From NCBI GenBank assembly GCA_965205845.1, contig CBDBIG010000004.1, forward strand, positions 124,001-188,000: 64,000 nt of DNA, read 5' to 3'. Source of the DNA: CBDBIG01 sp965205845 [NCBI: bacterium]. Lineage in GTDB: Bacteria; SAR324. This document shows, in pieces, positions 29,607 through 38,965 of the stretch. Position 1 is the first letter of the stretch. Every line of letters starts with the position of its first letter. Under the pieces are notes generated by a model, which was not told the DNA's origin, did no database searches, and was given only the letters and a program-made list of their open reading frames with translations. The translations under genes and the position numbers were made by a program.

Positions 29607-31232
29607 CTAACCTGCAATGCGTTTTTTGCTCCCTTTCCACATTTCCTCACGCAAGAGATACTTTTGTACCTTGCCCGTTGAGGTGCGGGGCAGTTCGCGA
29701 AAAAATACCGCCTTAGGTGCTTTAAAATGGGCTAATTTCTTGCGGCAAAAAGCAATAACGCCCTCTTGTGTAAGGTCAACCCCCGCCTTTGGAGTAACAA
29801 AGGCCACGGGGACCTCGCCCCATTTTTCATCGGGTTTTGAAACCACGGCAACATCCGCCACCCCTTCGTGCCCATACAACGCATTCTCCACCTCAATGGT
29901 TGAGATATTTTCCCCACCACTAATAATAATATCTTTGGAACGATCACGCAATTCGACGTACCCATCAAGGTGTACCACCCCTAGATCTCCACTATGAAAC
30001 CAGCCATTACGCAACGCTTTGGCAGTGGCTTCGGGGTTGTTTAAGTATTCTTTCATCACGATATTGCCACGCATACACACCTCACCCAAAGTCTCACCAT
30101 CTGCTGGCACAGGCTGATCGTTTTTATCCAGTACTGCCAAACCTTCTGCCAAGGTCGCGGTTACGCCTTGGCGCGCCATTTTATGTGAAAGGTCTTTTCC
30201 GCTGAGTTGCTTCCACTTTGGTTGGACCTCACAAATGGTAACGGGCCCATAAGTTTCCGTTAAGCCGTACACATGGAGCACGTCCACATTCAAAGCCAAC
30301 ATCGCCTCAATAATGCTCGGCGAGGGTGGGGCTGCTGCAGTGGCCACCCTCACGCCATGCTCGAAGCGTTTTATTCCCAGGGCCACAGCACCATCTGCCA
30401 CCATGCGCAACACAACCGGCGCACCGCAAAAATGGCTAACAGTTTGGCTTTGAATGGTTTGAACCACGCTTTTCTCATTGACTGCGCGGACACACACATG
30501 TCGCGCCCCCACAGCATTGACCCCCCACACATAGCACCATCCATTGCAATGAAACATGGGCAAGGTCCACAGATAAACACTTTCGTGATTCATTTGCATT
30601 TGCATTACCGAGCAGACCGCGTTCATGTAAGCACTGCGATGGGTGTACACCACCCCCTTAGGGCGCCCCGTGGTGCCACTGGTATAGTTGACCGAAATGG
30701 GGGCATTTTCATCCTCCGGTAACCAACCCGAATCCTTTGGCGAAGCCTCTGCCAAAAAGCTTTCATAATCGATGGCACCAAGCGGCACCCACGCCACCCG
30801 ACCTTGTACGGGGGGAATCACGATAAAGCATTCGACGGTTTCGAGCGTCTCTTCCTCCAAAATGCGCTTGACCACGGGCAGGTATTCGTGATCTATCAGC
30901 AAGGCGCGAGACTGGCTATGGTTTAGAATATAGGCAACTTCTCTGGCACTTAAACGGTAATTAATTGCAACCAACATGCCCTGGGTTAGAGGCACCCCAT
31001 TAACCGCTTCGAGGTGCTCTGGGGTATTGGGTGCTAAAATGGCTACCTTATCTTGCGGCTTTAAGGCGAGTTTCGCCTGCAATCCATTGGCCAAGCGGCA
31101 CGTACGCTCATACATTTGGGCGTAGGTAAAATTGCGCCCTTCTTGGTCGCTAACAGCAATTTTTTCGCCAAAAACATACGCACTGCGCCGCATAAATGAC
31201 AAAGGGCTAAGAGGGGTGTAATTTGCTTGCAT
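29607..31232 (-). CDS. AMP-forming acyl-CoA synthetase
   Basis: 541 residues of the ANL superfamily. It activates a carboxylic acid to an acyl-adenylate and then to acyl-CoA. Motifs: P-loop YTSGTTGRPKGVVYTH (about residue 195), VYGLTETYGP (about 345), the hinge region WFHSGDLGVVHLDGYVELRDRSKDIIISGGENIS, split here into GWFHSGDLG and DRSKDIIISGG, and the catalytic Lys near TSTGKVQKY. It most resembles medium/long-chain or unusual acid ligases of the FadD/AlkK type. The acyl-CoA dehydrogenase at 35326 could act on its product, but the genes are not in one operon. Confidence 0.9.
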   Translation of the reverse strand: MQANYTPLSPLSFMRRSAYVFGEKIAVSDQEGRNFTYAQMYERTCRLANGLQAKLALKPQDKVAILAPNTPEHLEAVNGVPLTQGMLVAINYRLSAREVAYILNHSQSRALLIDHEYLPVVKRILEEETLETVECFIVIPPVQGRVAWVPLGAIDYESFLAEASPKDSGWLPEDENAPISVNYTSGTTGRPKGVVYTHRSAYMNAVCSVMQMQMNHESVYLWTLPMFHCNGWCYVWGVNAVGARHVCVRAVNEKSVVQTIQSQTVSHFCGAPVVLRMVADGAVALGIKRFEHGVRVATAAAPPSPSIIEAMLALNVDVLHVYGLTETYGPVTICEVQPKWKQLSGKDLSHKMARQGVTATLAEGLAVLDKNDQPVPADGETLGEVCMRGNIVMKEYLNNPEATAKALRNGWFHSGDLGVVHLDGYVELRDRSKDIIISGGENISTIEVENALYGHEGVADVAVVSKPDEKWGEVPVAFVTPKAGVDLTQEGVIAFCRKKLAHFKAPKAVFFRELPRTSTGKVQKYLLREEMWKGSKKRIAG

Positions 31233-31519
31233 AACGACAATACGCTTTAATCAGCTGTTGTTTATAATGTGGGCTTATTGCAAATAATTTATGCTAAAAC
31301 ATGCCCTCACTGTTTAACCCTTTTTTACCCCAAAAGGCAATGCCTAAAAGACAGGTTTTGCGAGTAGACGATTGCTTGGCATGAATTTCGTGCTCGCTTA
31401 TCCACACCAATTCGTGCGTTTCGACCCTTAGCCCCCCTTAGTCTACTTGTGAATTGCCATGTTCAAGTGGCTTTTAGGCCATGACACTCTAAGGATATCC
31501 CCCCTTTTGCCTTGTAATT

Positions 31520-32557
31520 ATGCCACATATGCCTGCATCCAAAAACACCCCTTTGAAAACCCAGCAACCCGAGAAAATGCTGGATAAACCCAAGGCGTAT
31601 AGCTGGTTTCCAGGGCATATGCGCAAAGCACAGCGCCGCATTCAAGCGGTGGTAAAACAAGCCGATGTGTTTATTGAAATACGCGATGCACGCCTCCCGG
31701 GGATCTCAGCAAACCCTTGGGTTGACGAGCAAGCAAAGCGCTGCATGCATGTGATCATCATGAACAAAGCGCAACTAGCCCACAAAGGGTGCTCTCAAGC
31801 ATGGCATAAGCACTTGGCTGCCAAGGGCAGTGAGACATTATGGCTCAATATCATGAATAGCCAAGACATCGCCCAAATTGAAAATTTGCTACGTAAAATT
31901 TTGGCAACGCGGCGCAATGCCCTCATGGCACGAGGCTTAAACCCCCCTTCCCAGCGCTTAATTATTGGGGGTGCGCCTAATGTAGGCAAGTCCACCCTCA
32001 TCAATCGTTTATTGGGCAGCAAGCGTCAGGCTGTCTCCCCTGTGCCTGGGGTAACGCAAAATGCCACGTGGGTGGCTTGGCGCAAAGCATTTTTGCTCAT
32101 GGATACCCCGGGGATCATGTTACCTCGCATTGATAAAACCCTCGATGCGCTCCTTTTAAGTTGGATTGGCTCGCTACCCGATCGCTTAATTGGAGCGGTG
32201 CGGTTGGCAGAAAGTTTGCTAGACCATTTACGCACCACCATCAATCCTGACCCGTTACCGCCAAACAAGGCACAAAGCCACCCTTCGAGGACCCAGCCCC
32301 CTTGGTTCGACCCCACCCCAAAAACCCATGGATCACAGGCCCCCAACCCTGCCATGCACATTGCCCAACATTACGGTTGCGTGACACCTAAAATGGGTTG
32401 GCAGAGCGGGGCGCATATTCTGCGTACCATTTGCCAAAAGCGTGGTCTGCTGCAACAAGGGGGCAAGGCCAATTTGCACGTGGGGGCCTCCCATTTGCTA
32501 CACGATTTTCGCAAAGGGGTATTGGGTCGGATTACCTTGCAAGTCCCGCCACAATGA
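31520..32557 (+). CDS. Circularly permuted ribosome-assembly GTPase, RbgA/YlqF (MTG1) family
   Basis: 345 residues. These GTPases help late assembly of the large ribosomal subunit. The motif order is permuted as in the family: G4-like MNKAQL first (about residue 78), then G1 GAPNVGKSTL (about 155), and G3 DTPGI (about 195). WFPGHM near residue 30 and RDARLPG are family signatures. The Asp of the guanine-recognition motif NKxD is replaced by Gln. A Pro/His-rich insertion sits at about residues 250-285 before the C-terminal helices. ATG 31520 or 31529 could be the start. No strong ribosome binding site is seen. Confidence 0.85.
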   Translation: MPHMPASKNTPLKTQQPEKMLDKPKAYSWFPGHMRKAQRRIQAVVKQADVFIEIRDARLPGISANPWVDEQAKRCMHVIIMNKAQLAHKGCSQAWHKHLAAKGSETLWLNIMNSQDIAQIENLLRKILATRRNALMARGLNPPSQRLIIGGAPNVGKSTLINRLLGSKRQAVSPVPGVTQNATWVAWRKAFLLMDTPGIMLPRIDKTLDALLLSWIGSLPDRLIGAVRLAESLLDHLRTTINPDPLPPNKAQSHPSRTQPPWFDPTPKTHGSQAPNPAMHIAQHYGCVTPKMGWQSGAHILRTICQKRGLLQQGGKANLHVGASHLLHDFRKGVLGRITLQVPPQ

Positions 32558-33100
32558 CCCCCATTGCCCTAACCTTTAGGCACCAACCATGTCGTGCAAC
32601 ACAGCCCCGTGCTTCTTAACACGCGTGAAGAGATCCCCATGCATTCTAGACCAAACTTTGTTGGCGATGGCTGTGCATCTTTAGCACCCGCGTGGGGGTT
32701 ATATCTGCTTAAAAAAACGCATCGCAGGTTGTTTTGCCTATGCCGCATACTGTAAGATGAGGGCTGTGTTTTTAGTGCAGGAGGGTTGTTAGCGGGCTTG
32801 TTGGGCGAATTTATTCGAAACCTTCATATTTACCAAAGGATGCGTAGCGACCGTTGCAGCCATCGGTTTGCAAGAAAGTCCACACGCTTACATTCGCCAT
32901 GGGCAAAAGTACTGGCAGTATGCGGGACAGGCAAAAAAATATGGATAGTGTAATGTTTGCGCATTGGGTGTTATATTTAGTCATAAAGATACTTATTAAA
33001 GCATCAAAAGTGTCTGGCCGTACAACTACTGGCTACCCTCGTCTTTGTTAAGGCATCGACTGACCCAGATTGATCACCCGCAAACGGATATTCTTCTACC
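32558..33100. other. Intergenic region, no gene seen
   Basis: About 540 bases between the RbgA-like gene and the HD-GYP gene, both on the plus strand. The section after 32930 is A/T rich and may contain the HD-GYP promoter. No protein or RNA family is recognised. Confidence 0.4.
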
Positions 33101-35188
33101 ATGCTCGCAAGCACCACCGCCATACCAGCCAGCCAGACCGATAGCGATAGTATTGTGTGGCTGCCTGGTAAAGTGACCGTCTGCCTGCCTGAGGCTTTGT
33201 ACCACCAGCAGCAGTTATTCGACTGCTTGTGCACATTCAGTGGTATTCATATCCTCCTCTACAAAAGTTTCACCAAAACCTACTGGAAAAACCTGCAAAA
33301 AGGGCGCTCGATTGTGTTGGTGCCTTTTGAGGACTTTAGAAAAGTAAAAGATGTGTTTGCTACCCCAAAGGGTTTGAAGGTTGGGGATCGTGCACAGCCT
33401 GGTGAGGTTACCCAAAGCCGTTTGTTGTTGTTGATGCAAGAAAAAGATCTGCAAAATGCACCCTTGCTGCCCAATGTCGATGTCCTCTCCCACCAGCCAT
33501 CTCCACAGATGTTGCGCTACAAAATTTCCAAAGCATTGCAAGATTTAGAACGTGATATTGAGGTGATGAGCCTTGTTTCACAAGTAGAAAGCGAGCAAAG
33601 CAGCGTGAACGTGTTGAACGAGGTTGGGATTGCCCTTTCGACCACCAAGGAAATTAACACACTGTTAGAATTGATTTTGGTGAAATGTCGCCAGATTACC
33701 TGTGCAGACGCGGGCACTTTGTATTTGGTAGAAGAAACATCCAATGTTCCAGTGCGGTCTAATGATTATTTCTCCAATAAAAAAATGCGCTTTCAAGTCG
33801 CTCAAAATTTCTCGCGCGACATCCCTTTTCAATCCTTTCTGATCGACATCAAAAAAACCTCTATCTATGGTTATGTGGCCATTACCCAAAAGCCACTAAA
33901 CCTTGACAATGTGTACGAGATGCCCAAAGACAGCCCTGTTTCGTGGGGTGGTAAAGATTTTGATCGATCCATAGACTACCACACCTCCTCGATTCTCACG
34001 GTTCCTATGGTGAACTGGCAGGGGCAAACCATTGGGGTGATTCAGCTCATTAACCGCAAAAAATCCGCCAAGACCAAACTCAAAACCAAGGACTCTTTTG
34101 CTAAGCATGTCAGGCCCTTTTCAGCGGTGGATGTTCAAATGGCGGTCTCGATTGCATCCCAAGCCTCGATTGCCCTGCAAAATACCCACTTGGTTGAAGC
34201 GATCCGCACCTTGTTTGAGGGGTTTATCGATGCCAGCGTCAAGGCGATTGAATCTCGCGACCCAACCACCTCGGGCCATTCACAACGTGTGGCCAACCTT
34301 ACCGTGCGTTTGGCCGAACGCGTTGATGCCACCTCTGCCAAGCCTTATGCAAAACTAAAATTTAGCACCGAAGAATTAAACGAGATTCGTTACGCTTCCT
34401 TGCTGCACGATTTTGGCAAAATTGGGGTACGCGAGCATGTTTTGATAAAAGCGAAAAAACTTTACCCCAACGAGATAGAACGCTTGAAAGATCGTGTTAA
34501 ACTGATGCGTACCAGCACCGCATTGCACTACACCAAAGAGCGCGCTCTTTGGTTGGAAAAATATGTCAAAAATCCTTGTGAGGAAAACCCCACGGCCATT
34601 TTAAAAGCCCAAGAGCAAAAAATGCAAAAGGCCTTGGCACAATACGATGAGATGCTGGCCTTTATTTTGAAATGCAACGAGCCCACGATACTCCAACAAG
34701 GTGGCTTTGAACGCCTGCAAGATCTTGCCAAAATCAGCGCATATACTGAGCAAAATGAAACCATTCATCTCTTAGAAAACCCTGAAATTGTGGCACTTTC
34801 TGTTCCAAAGGGCTCATTGACCGTCGAGGAGCGCAAAGAGATTGAATCCCACGTAAGCCACACCTACCGCTTTTTAAGCAAAATTCCTTGGACAACAAAT
34901 TTACACCGCGTACCCGATATTGCCCACGCCCACCACGAAAAACTCAATGGCTGCGGATACCCCCTTGGCCTGACCGCAAAGGAAATTCCCGTTGAGTCAA
35001 AAATGATGACCATTGCCGACATTTACGATGCCTTAACCGCACTCGACAGGCCTTACAAAAAAGCCTTGCCACCCGAACGTGCCTTAAATATTTTGGTGGA
35101 AGAAGCGAACGCAGCGCATGTTGATAAAGATTTGCTTGACGTGTTTATCGTTGGAAAAGTCTATGAATATGCCAATCAAAATGTTTAA
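33101..35188 (+). CDS. GAF and HD-GYP domain protein, probable cyclic-di-GMP phosphodiesterase
   Basis: 695 residues. The first 150 residues are of unknown type. A GAF sensor domain spans about 170-365 (NEVGIALSTTKEINTLLELIL to SIASQASIALQN). The HD-GYP domain begins at about 385 with SRDPTTSGHSQRVANLT. Metal ligands HD are in YASLLHDFGKIGV (about 428). The second part, HHEKLNGCGYP, comes only at about 610, followed by ADIYDALTALDRPYKKALP. HD-GYP enzymes hydrolyse cyclic-di-GMP, lowering biofilm-type signalling. An insertion of roughly 120 charged residues between HD and GYP is unusual. The GAF domain suggests control by a small ligand. Confidence 0.85.
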   Translation: MLASTTAIPASQTDSDSIVWLPGKVTVCLPEALYHQQQLFDCLCTFSGIHILLYKSFTKTYWKNLQKGRSIVLVPFEDFRKVKDVFATPKGLKVGDRAQPGEVTQSRLLLLMQEKDLQNAPLLPNVDVLSHQPSPQMLRYKISKALQDLERDIEVMSLVSQVESEQSSVNVLNEVGIALSTTKEINTLLELILVKCRQITCADAGTLYLVEETSNVPVRSNDYFSNKKMRFQVAQNFSRDIPFQSFLIDIKKTSIYGYVAITQKPLNLDNVYEMPKDSPVSWGGKDFDRSIDYHTSSILTVPMVNWQGQTIGVIQLINRKKSAKTKLKTKDSFAKHVRPFSAVDVQMAVSIASQASIALQNTHLVEAIRTLFEGFIDASVKAIESRDPTTSGHSQRVANLTVRLAERVDATSAKPYAKLKFSTEELNEIRYASLLHDFGKIGVREHVLIKAKKLYPNEIERLKDRVKLMRTSTALHYTKERALWLEKYVKNPCEENPTAILKAQEQKMQKALAQYDEMLAFILKCNEPTILQQGGFERLQDLAKISAYTEQNETIHLLENPEIVALSVPKGSLTVEERKEIESHVSHTYRFLSKIPWTTNLHRVPDIAHAHHEKLNGCGYPLGLTAKEIPVESKMMTIADIYDALTALDRPYKKALPPERALNILVEEANAAHVDKDLLDVFIVGKVYEYANQNV

Positions 35189-35325
35189 ATCACACATCCC
35201 TCCCCTATGCGTTAGGCAACTCCCATCCATTGCGACGGGTGCTTTATGGATGTAACCCGTGATATGGTTCGCTTCGGGTGGTTCATTTCTTATTGTAAAA
35301 CCTTCTTTGCTATCGCGATGGCTTT

Positions 35326-36453
35326 ATGAATTTCTCACTTTCTGAAGAACAAGAATTATTGCAACAAATGGCGCGTGAATTTGTGATGCGTGAATCCTCT
35401 ATGCAACGCATCCGCAGACTTCGCCAAGATGACCTTGGTTTTTCGCGCGAGGTGTGGCAGAAAATGGCCGATCTGGGCTGGCAGAGCATCTTGCTCCCAG
35501 AGGCCTTGGGTGGCCAAAATATGGGGATGGTTGAGCTGGCGGTGGTATTGGAAGAAATAGGTCGTGGCCTGCTTCCAGAGCCACTTATCTCGAGCGTGCT
35601 CCTGGGTGGTGGTGCCCTTTTAGAGGCAGGTGATGCGGCACAGAAAAAAGCATGGCTCGAACCCATGGCTTTGGGGCAGAAATTTCTCACTTTGGCCTAT
35701 GTGGAAGCCCAGAGCCGTTACGATATTTTTGATATCGCCGTCACGGCGACTCCTAGGGGTAATGACTGGGTTTTAAGTGGTGATAAGGTGTTTGTAGCAG
35801 ACGCTGCTTCAGCGGACGCCATGGTGGTGAGTGCGCGCATTGAGGGAGCACGGCGCGGGCGAGAAGGGTTGGGTTTGTTTGTGGTGGAAACCAAAAGCAA
35901 TGGGATAGAAATCATGGACCAACCCTGCATGGATAACCGCAAACGCTCGACCGTGCGCTTTAAGGCGGCAGATGCCCAACAATTAAAAAGCAGCACCCCT
36001 GCAGATGAAGTGCTAGAGCGTACCATTGATAAAGCCACGGTGGGGCTGTGTGCCGAGATGCTAGGGGTGATGCTGCAAGCGTTTGAAACAACCCTAGACT
36101 ATATGAAGACGCGCAAGCAGTTTGGTCAACCCATTGGTGCTTTTCAGGCGTTAAAGCACCGTAAAGCCGATGAATATGTGCAAATTGAACTCTCTCGCTC
36201 AGCCGTGTACTACGCCGCTATGGCGCTTGATGAAAATATGGAAGACATGCAAACAGCGGTTTCCACCGCAAAATCGCGCTGTAATGAGGCAATACACCTT
36301 GTTGCCAATGAGGCTCTTCAAATGCATGGTGGCATTGGCATGACCGACGAGCATGATATAGGCTTGTATTTTAAACGCGGACGGGTGGCAGAAGCGACCT
36401 TAGGAGACATCACCTTTCATCAAGATCGCTATGCTAGGTTAAAAGAGTATTGA
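35326..36453 (+). CDS. Acyl-CoA dehydrogenase
   Basis: 375 residues of the FAD-dependent acyl-CoA dehydrogenase family, introducing a trans-2 double bond into an acyl-CoA. The order is an N-terminal helical domain, a beta domain with FLTLAYVEAQSRYD and WVLSGDKVFV, and C-terminal helices with TRKQFGQPIGAFQALKHR and the FAD-contacting MHGGIGMTDEHDIGLYFKR. It is most like the small-subunit type of pimeloyl-CoA dehydrogenase. The catalytic Glu cannot be placed with confidence by eye. Its last 170 bases are copied three further times downstream, through the junction with the next gene. Confidence 0.9.
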   Translation: MNFSLSEEQELLQQMAREFVMRESSMQRIRRLRQDDLGFSREVWQKMADLGWQSILLPEALGGQNMGMVELAVVLEEIGRGLLPEPLISSVLLGGGALLEAGDAAQKKAWLEPMALGQKFLTLAYVEAQSRYDIFDIAVTATPRGNDWVLSGDKVFVADAASADAMVVSARIEGARRGREGLGLFVVETKSNGIEIMDQPCMDNRKRSTVRFKAADAQQLKSSTPADEVLERTIDKATVGLCAEMLGVMLQAFETTLDYMKTRKQFGQPIGAFQALKHRKADEYVQIELSRSAVYYAAMALDENMEDMQTAVSTAKSRCNEAIHLVANEALQMHGGIGMTDEHDIGLYFKRGRVAEATLGDITFHQDRYARLKEY

Positions 36454-37175
36454 TCTGCCCCCTTATCCATTATTATCCCTACCTTCAATGAGGCCGACAG
36501 CATGGTAATGAGGCGATACACCTCGTTGCCAATGAGGCTCTTCAAATGCATGGTGGCATTGGCATGACCGACGAGCATGATATAGGCTTGTATTTTAAAC
36601 GCGGACGGGTGGCAGAAGCGACCTTAGGAGACATCACTTTTCATCAAGATCGCTATGCTAGGTTAAAAGAGTATTGATCTGCCCCCTTATCCATTATTAT
36701 CCCTACCTTCAATGAGGCCGACAGCATGGTAATGAGGCGATACACCTCGTTGCCAATGAGGCTCTTCAAATGCATGGTGGCATTGGCATGATCGACGAGC
36801 ATGATATAGGCTTGTATTTTAAACGCGGACGGGTGGCAGAAGCGACCTATAGGAGCCATCACCTTTCATCAAGATCGCTATGCTAGGTTAAAAGAGTATT
36901 GATCTGCCCCCTTATCCATTATTATCCCTACCTTCAATGAGGCCGACAGCATGGTAATGAGGCGATACACCTCGTTGCCAATGAGGCTCTTCAAATGCAT
37001 GGTGGCATTGGCATGATCGACGAGCATGATATAGGCTTGTATTTTAAACGCGGACGGGTGGCAAAAGCGACCTATAGGAGCCATCACCTTTCATCAAGAT
37101 CGCTATGCTAGGTTAAAAGAGTATTGATCGCCCCCTTTCCATTATTATCCCTACCTTCAATGAGGCCGACAGCAT
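36283..37175. repeat. Tandem array, 4 x ~225 bp, across the acyl-CoA dehydrogenase/glycosyltransferase junction
   Basis: AATGAGGC(A/G)ATACACCT recurs at 36283, 36507, 36731 and 36956 (spacing 224, 224, 225). The unit holds the last 170 bases of the acyl-CoA dehydrogenase including its stop, plus the first 50-55 bases of the glycosyltransferase region (a stretch encoding IIIPTFNEADS). The first copy is the real gene end, and the last runs into the real glycosyltransferase. Copies 3 and 4 share changes (TATAGGAGCC, ATGATCGAC) absent from copies 1 and 2, so the array grew stepwise. Confidence 0.97.
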
Positions 37176-37809
37176 TGAGGGGGCGCTGATGCGCTTAAAG
37201 GTGCAGGTGCCCCAAGCACAACTGCTGGTGGTAGATGGGGAATCGACCGACAAAACCCCTTTACTGGCAGCCTTGCATGCAAAGGTAATTCGTAGCCCTA
37301 AGGGACGCGCCCAGCAACTCAACACAGGTGCTAGAAACTCCCGCACAAAGTGGATCTTGTTTTTGCATGCCGATACCCGTTTGCCCAAGCATTTTGAACG
37401 CGCATTCCAAGAGGCTGAAGCACAACACGCGCAAGCTGGTGCATTTCAACTCTCCATACGAGGCAAGCATCCCTTGCTCCCTCTTTTGGCGCTTGGAGCC
37501 AATTTACGCAGCCGTTGGCAAGGTATTGCCCTCGGGGATCAGGCCTGTTTTATTCGGCGTGATATCTTTTTAGCCTTGGGTGGGTTTCCCTCGCTACCCA
37601 TTATGGAGGACTACGCTTTTGCCCTGCATTTAAAGGCGCAAAAAATACCATGGCTGTTGGTAAAGCAGAAGGTCTGCACCTCAGGACGCCGCTGGGATAC
37701 AAATGGGTTTTGGCACACTTGGTGGTTGTTTCGGCGTTTTTACCACCGCTTTCACCATGATCCACACTTTTTGCTGAGCAAACCGGCCCATTATCAAGAC
37801 CTACGTTAG
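37123..37809 (+). CDS. Glycosyltransferase, TIGR04283 (arsenosugar-type) family, start unclear
   Basis: A GT-A fold family 2 glycosyltransferase of about 225 residues. Motifs: SIIIPTFNEADSI at the N-terminus, LLVVDGESTDKT, GRAQQLNTGA, LFLHADTRLP (the metal-binding region), LGDQACFIRR, GGFPSLPIMEDY and CTSGRRW. This series is typical of the TIGR04283 family, named for arsenosugar biosynthesis. The first ATG (37189) would cut off the first nucleotide-binding strand. The frame is open upstream to 37117 with no ATG/GTG/TTG, so an ATT (37123) start is possible or the start was lost when the 225-bp array formed. It ends in the 88-bp array, and the TIGR04282-type gene follows. Confidence 0.75.
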   Translation: MDRPLSIIIPTFNEADSIEGALMRLKVQVPQAQLLVVDGESTDKTPLLAALHAKVIRSPKGRAQQLNTGARNSRTKWILFLHADTRLPKHFERAFQEAEAQHAQAGAFQLSIRGKHPLLPLLALGANLRSRWQGIALGDQACFIRRDIFLALGGFPSLPIMEDYAFALHLKAQKIPWLLVKQKVCTSGRRWDTNGFWHTWWLFRRFYHRFHHDPHFLLSKPAHYQDLR

Positions 37810-38069
37810 GCAAACGAGCACCGGTGCAGCCACCACTCACAGGCGTCTTGGCACAGGGTGCCTCTCTTTTTACCCGTTGCGAGTACCGCCTTGTTAGGCA
37901 AACGAGCACTGGTGCAGCCACCACTCACAAGCGTTTTGGCACAGGGTGCCTCTCTTTTTACCCGTTGCGAGTACCGCCTTGTTAGGCAAACGAGCACTGG
38001 TGCAGCCACCACTCACAGGCGTTTTGGCACAGGGTGCCTCTCTTTTTACCCGTTGCGAGTACCGCCTTG
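37806..38069. repeat. Tandem array, 3 x 88 bp, between the two glycosyltransferase genes
   Basis: TTAGGCAAACGAGCAC recurs at 37806, 37894 and 37982, exactly 88 bp apart, with one to three base differences per copy. The first copy overlaps the stop codon of the upstream glycosyltransferase. The last runs to just before the start of the next gene (38088). A fourth, partial start was not found. Confidence 0.97.
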
Positions 38070-38087
38070 GCACATACACTTCACCTA

Positions 38088-38786
38088 ATGCTGTTTAGCC
38101 GCGCACCCATTCCCGGTAGTACCAAGACACGCCTTATTCCTACAGTGGGTTCTCGACAGGCCTGTGCGCTTCATGTGGCGTGTTTACAAGACATTTTGGA
38201 AGCAGCCCACCACTGGCACCAACAGGCCAGCGCGCAACGCCAGATTCACCTGTTCATTACCCCCGCGAACACCTCTCGCGCATTTGCAACCCAAGGTATT
38301 GCCTTTCCCACTTGGCTAAAGGTACACAACCAAGCGTCCATCGACAATCTAGGCATACGTATGGAAAAAGCCATCGCAAGTGTACAAAAAAACAAGCCAC
38401 AAGCCAACCTGTGTATTTTATGTGGTGTTGACCTTCCATTGCTGCACGCAGGTTGCTGGCAAATGGCCGAGGCAGCTCTGCAGAAAACCGATGTGGTGTT
38501 TGGCCCTACACCCGATGGAGGCTATTATTTGGTGGGCATGCGCGTGGCCCCTACAGGCGTGTTTAACCTACCCCGCTGGGGGCAAGGTTCGGTGCTAAAA
38601 CAATCGATGGTGGCTGCAAAAAGGCGAGGGTTTTTGGTGGAATGCATTGATTCGCTTCCTGATGTGGATGAGGAAAAAGACTTGATCAGCGTTTTACAAC
38701 ACCCCCTTGCGCAAACCTTTGCAATGCGCAACAGCGTTCGCTATGTTAGGATGCTATCTATGCAAAGATCGCCACCGCACCCGTAA
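38088..38786 (+). CDS. Nucleotidyltransferase-like glycosyltransferase, TIGR04282 (DUF2064) family
   Basis: 232 residues from ATG 38088; a longer in-frame start at 38034 lies inside the 88-bp repeat and is less likely. The N-terminus MLFSRAPIPGSTKTRL is the hallmark of the TIGR04282/DUF2064 family. CGVDLPLLHAG and GPTPDGGYYLVGMR follow, as in CofC-like nucleotidyltransferase folds. Family members are often paired with TIGR04283 glycosyltransferases in proposed arsenosugar or related pathways, which is the arrangement seen here. No ArsM or ArsS-type gene is in the window, so the pathway is not shown. About 18 bp separate it from the repeat array. Confidence 0.85.
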   Translation: MLFSRAPIPGSTKTRLIPTVGSRQACALHVACLQDILEAAHHWHQQASAQRQIHLFITPANTSRAFATQGIAFPTWLKVHNQASIDNLGIRMEKAIASVQKNKPQANLCILCGVDLPLLHAGCWQMAEAALQKTDVVFGPTPDGGYYLVGMRVAPTGVFNLPRWGQGSVLKQSMVAAKRRGFLVECIDSLPDVDEEKDLISVLQHPLAQTFAMRNSVRYVRMLSMQRSPPHP

Positions 38787-38965
38787 ACAAAGTCCTTAAG
38801 GGTGGCTACATTCTCATTGACGGCTGCTGGGGGGAAATGCTCCATGCGCCTTTATGGTCAGGCATCCATTGAATTAGGCGGGTTTTGCTTAACAGGCAAA
38901 TCTGCTACAAAAAAAATCATCGCCTACAATTTTCTTGGCTGCCATCAAGCCACCCGTTGTGGCCC

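Noticed and set aside
10251-38069. Repeat arrays considered as CRISPR
   Set aside because: Copies are contiguous with no unique spacers, units are 83-225 bp and no cas genes are present.
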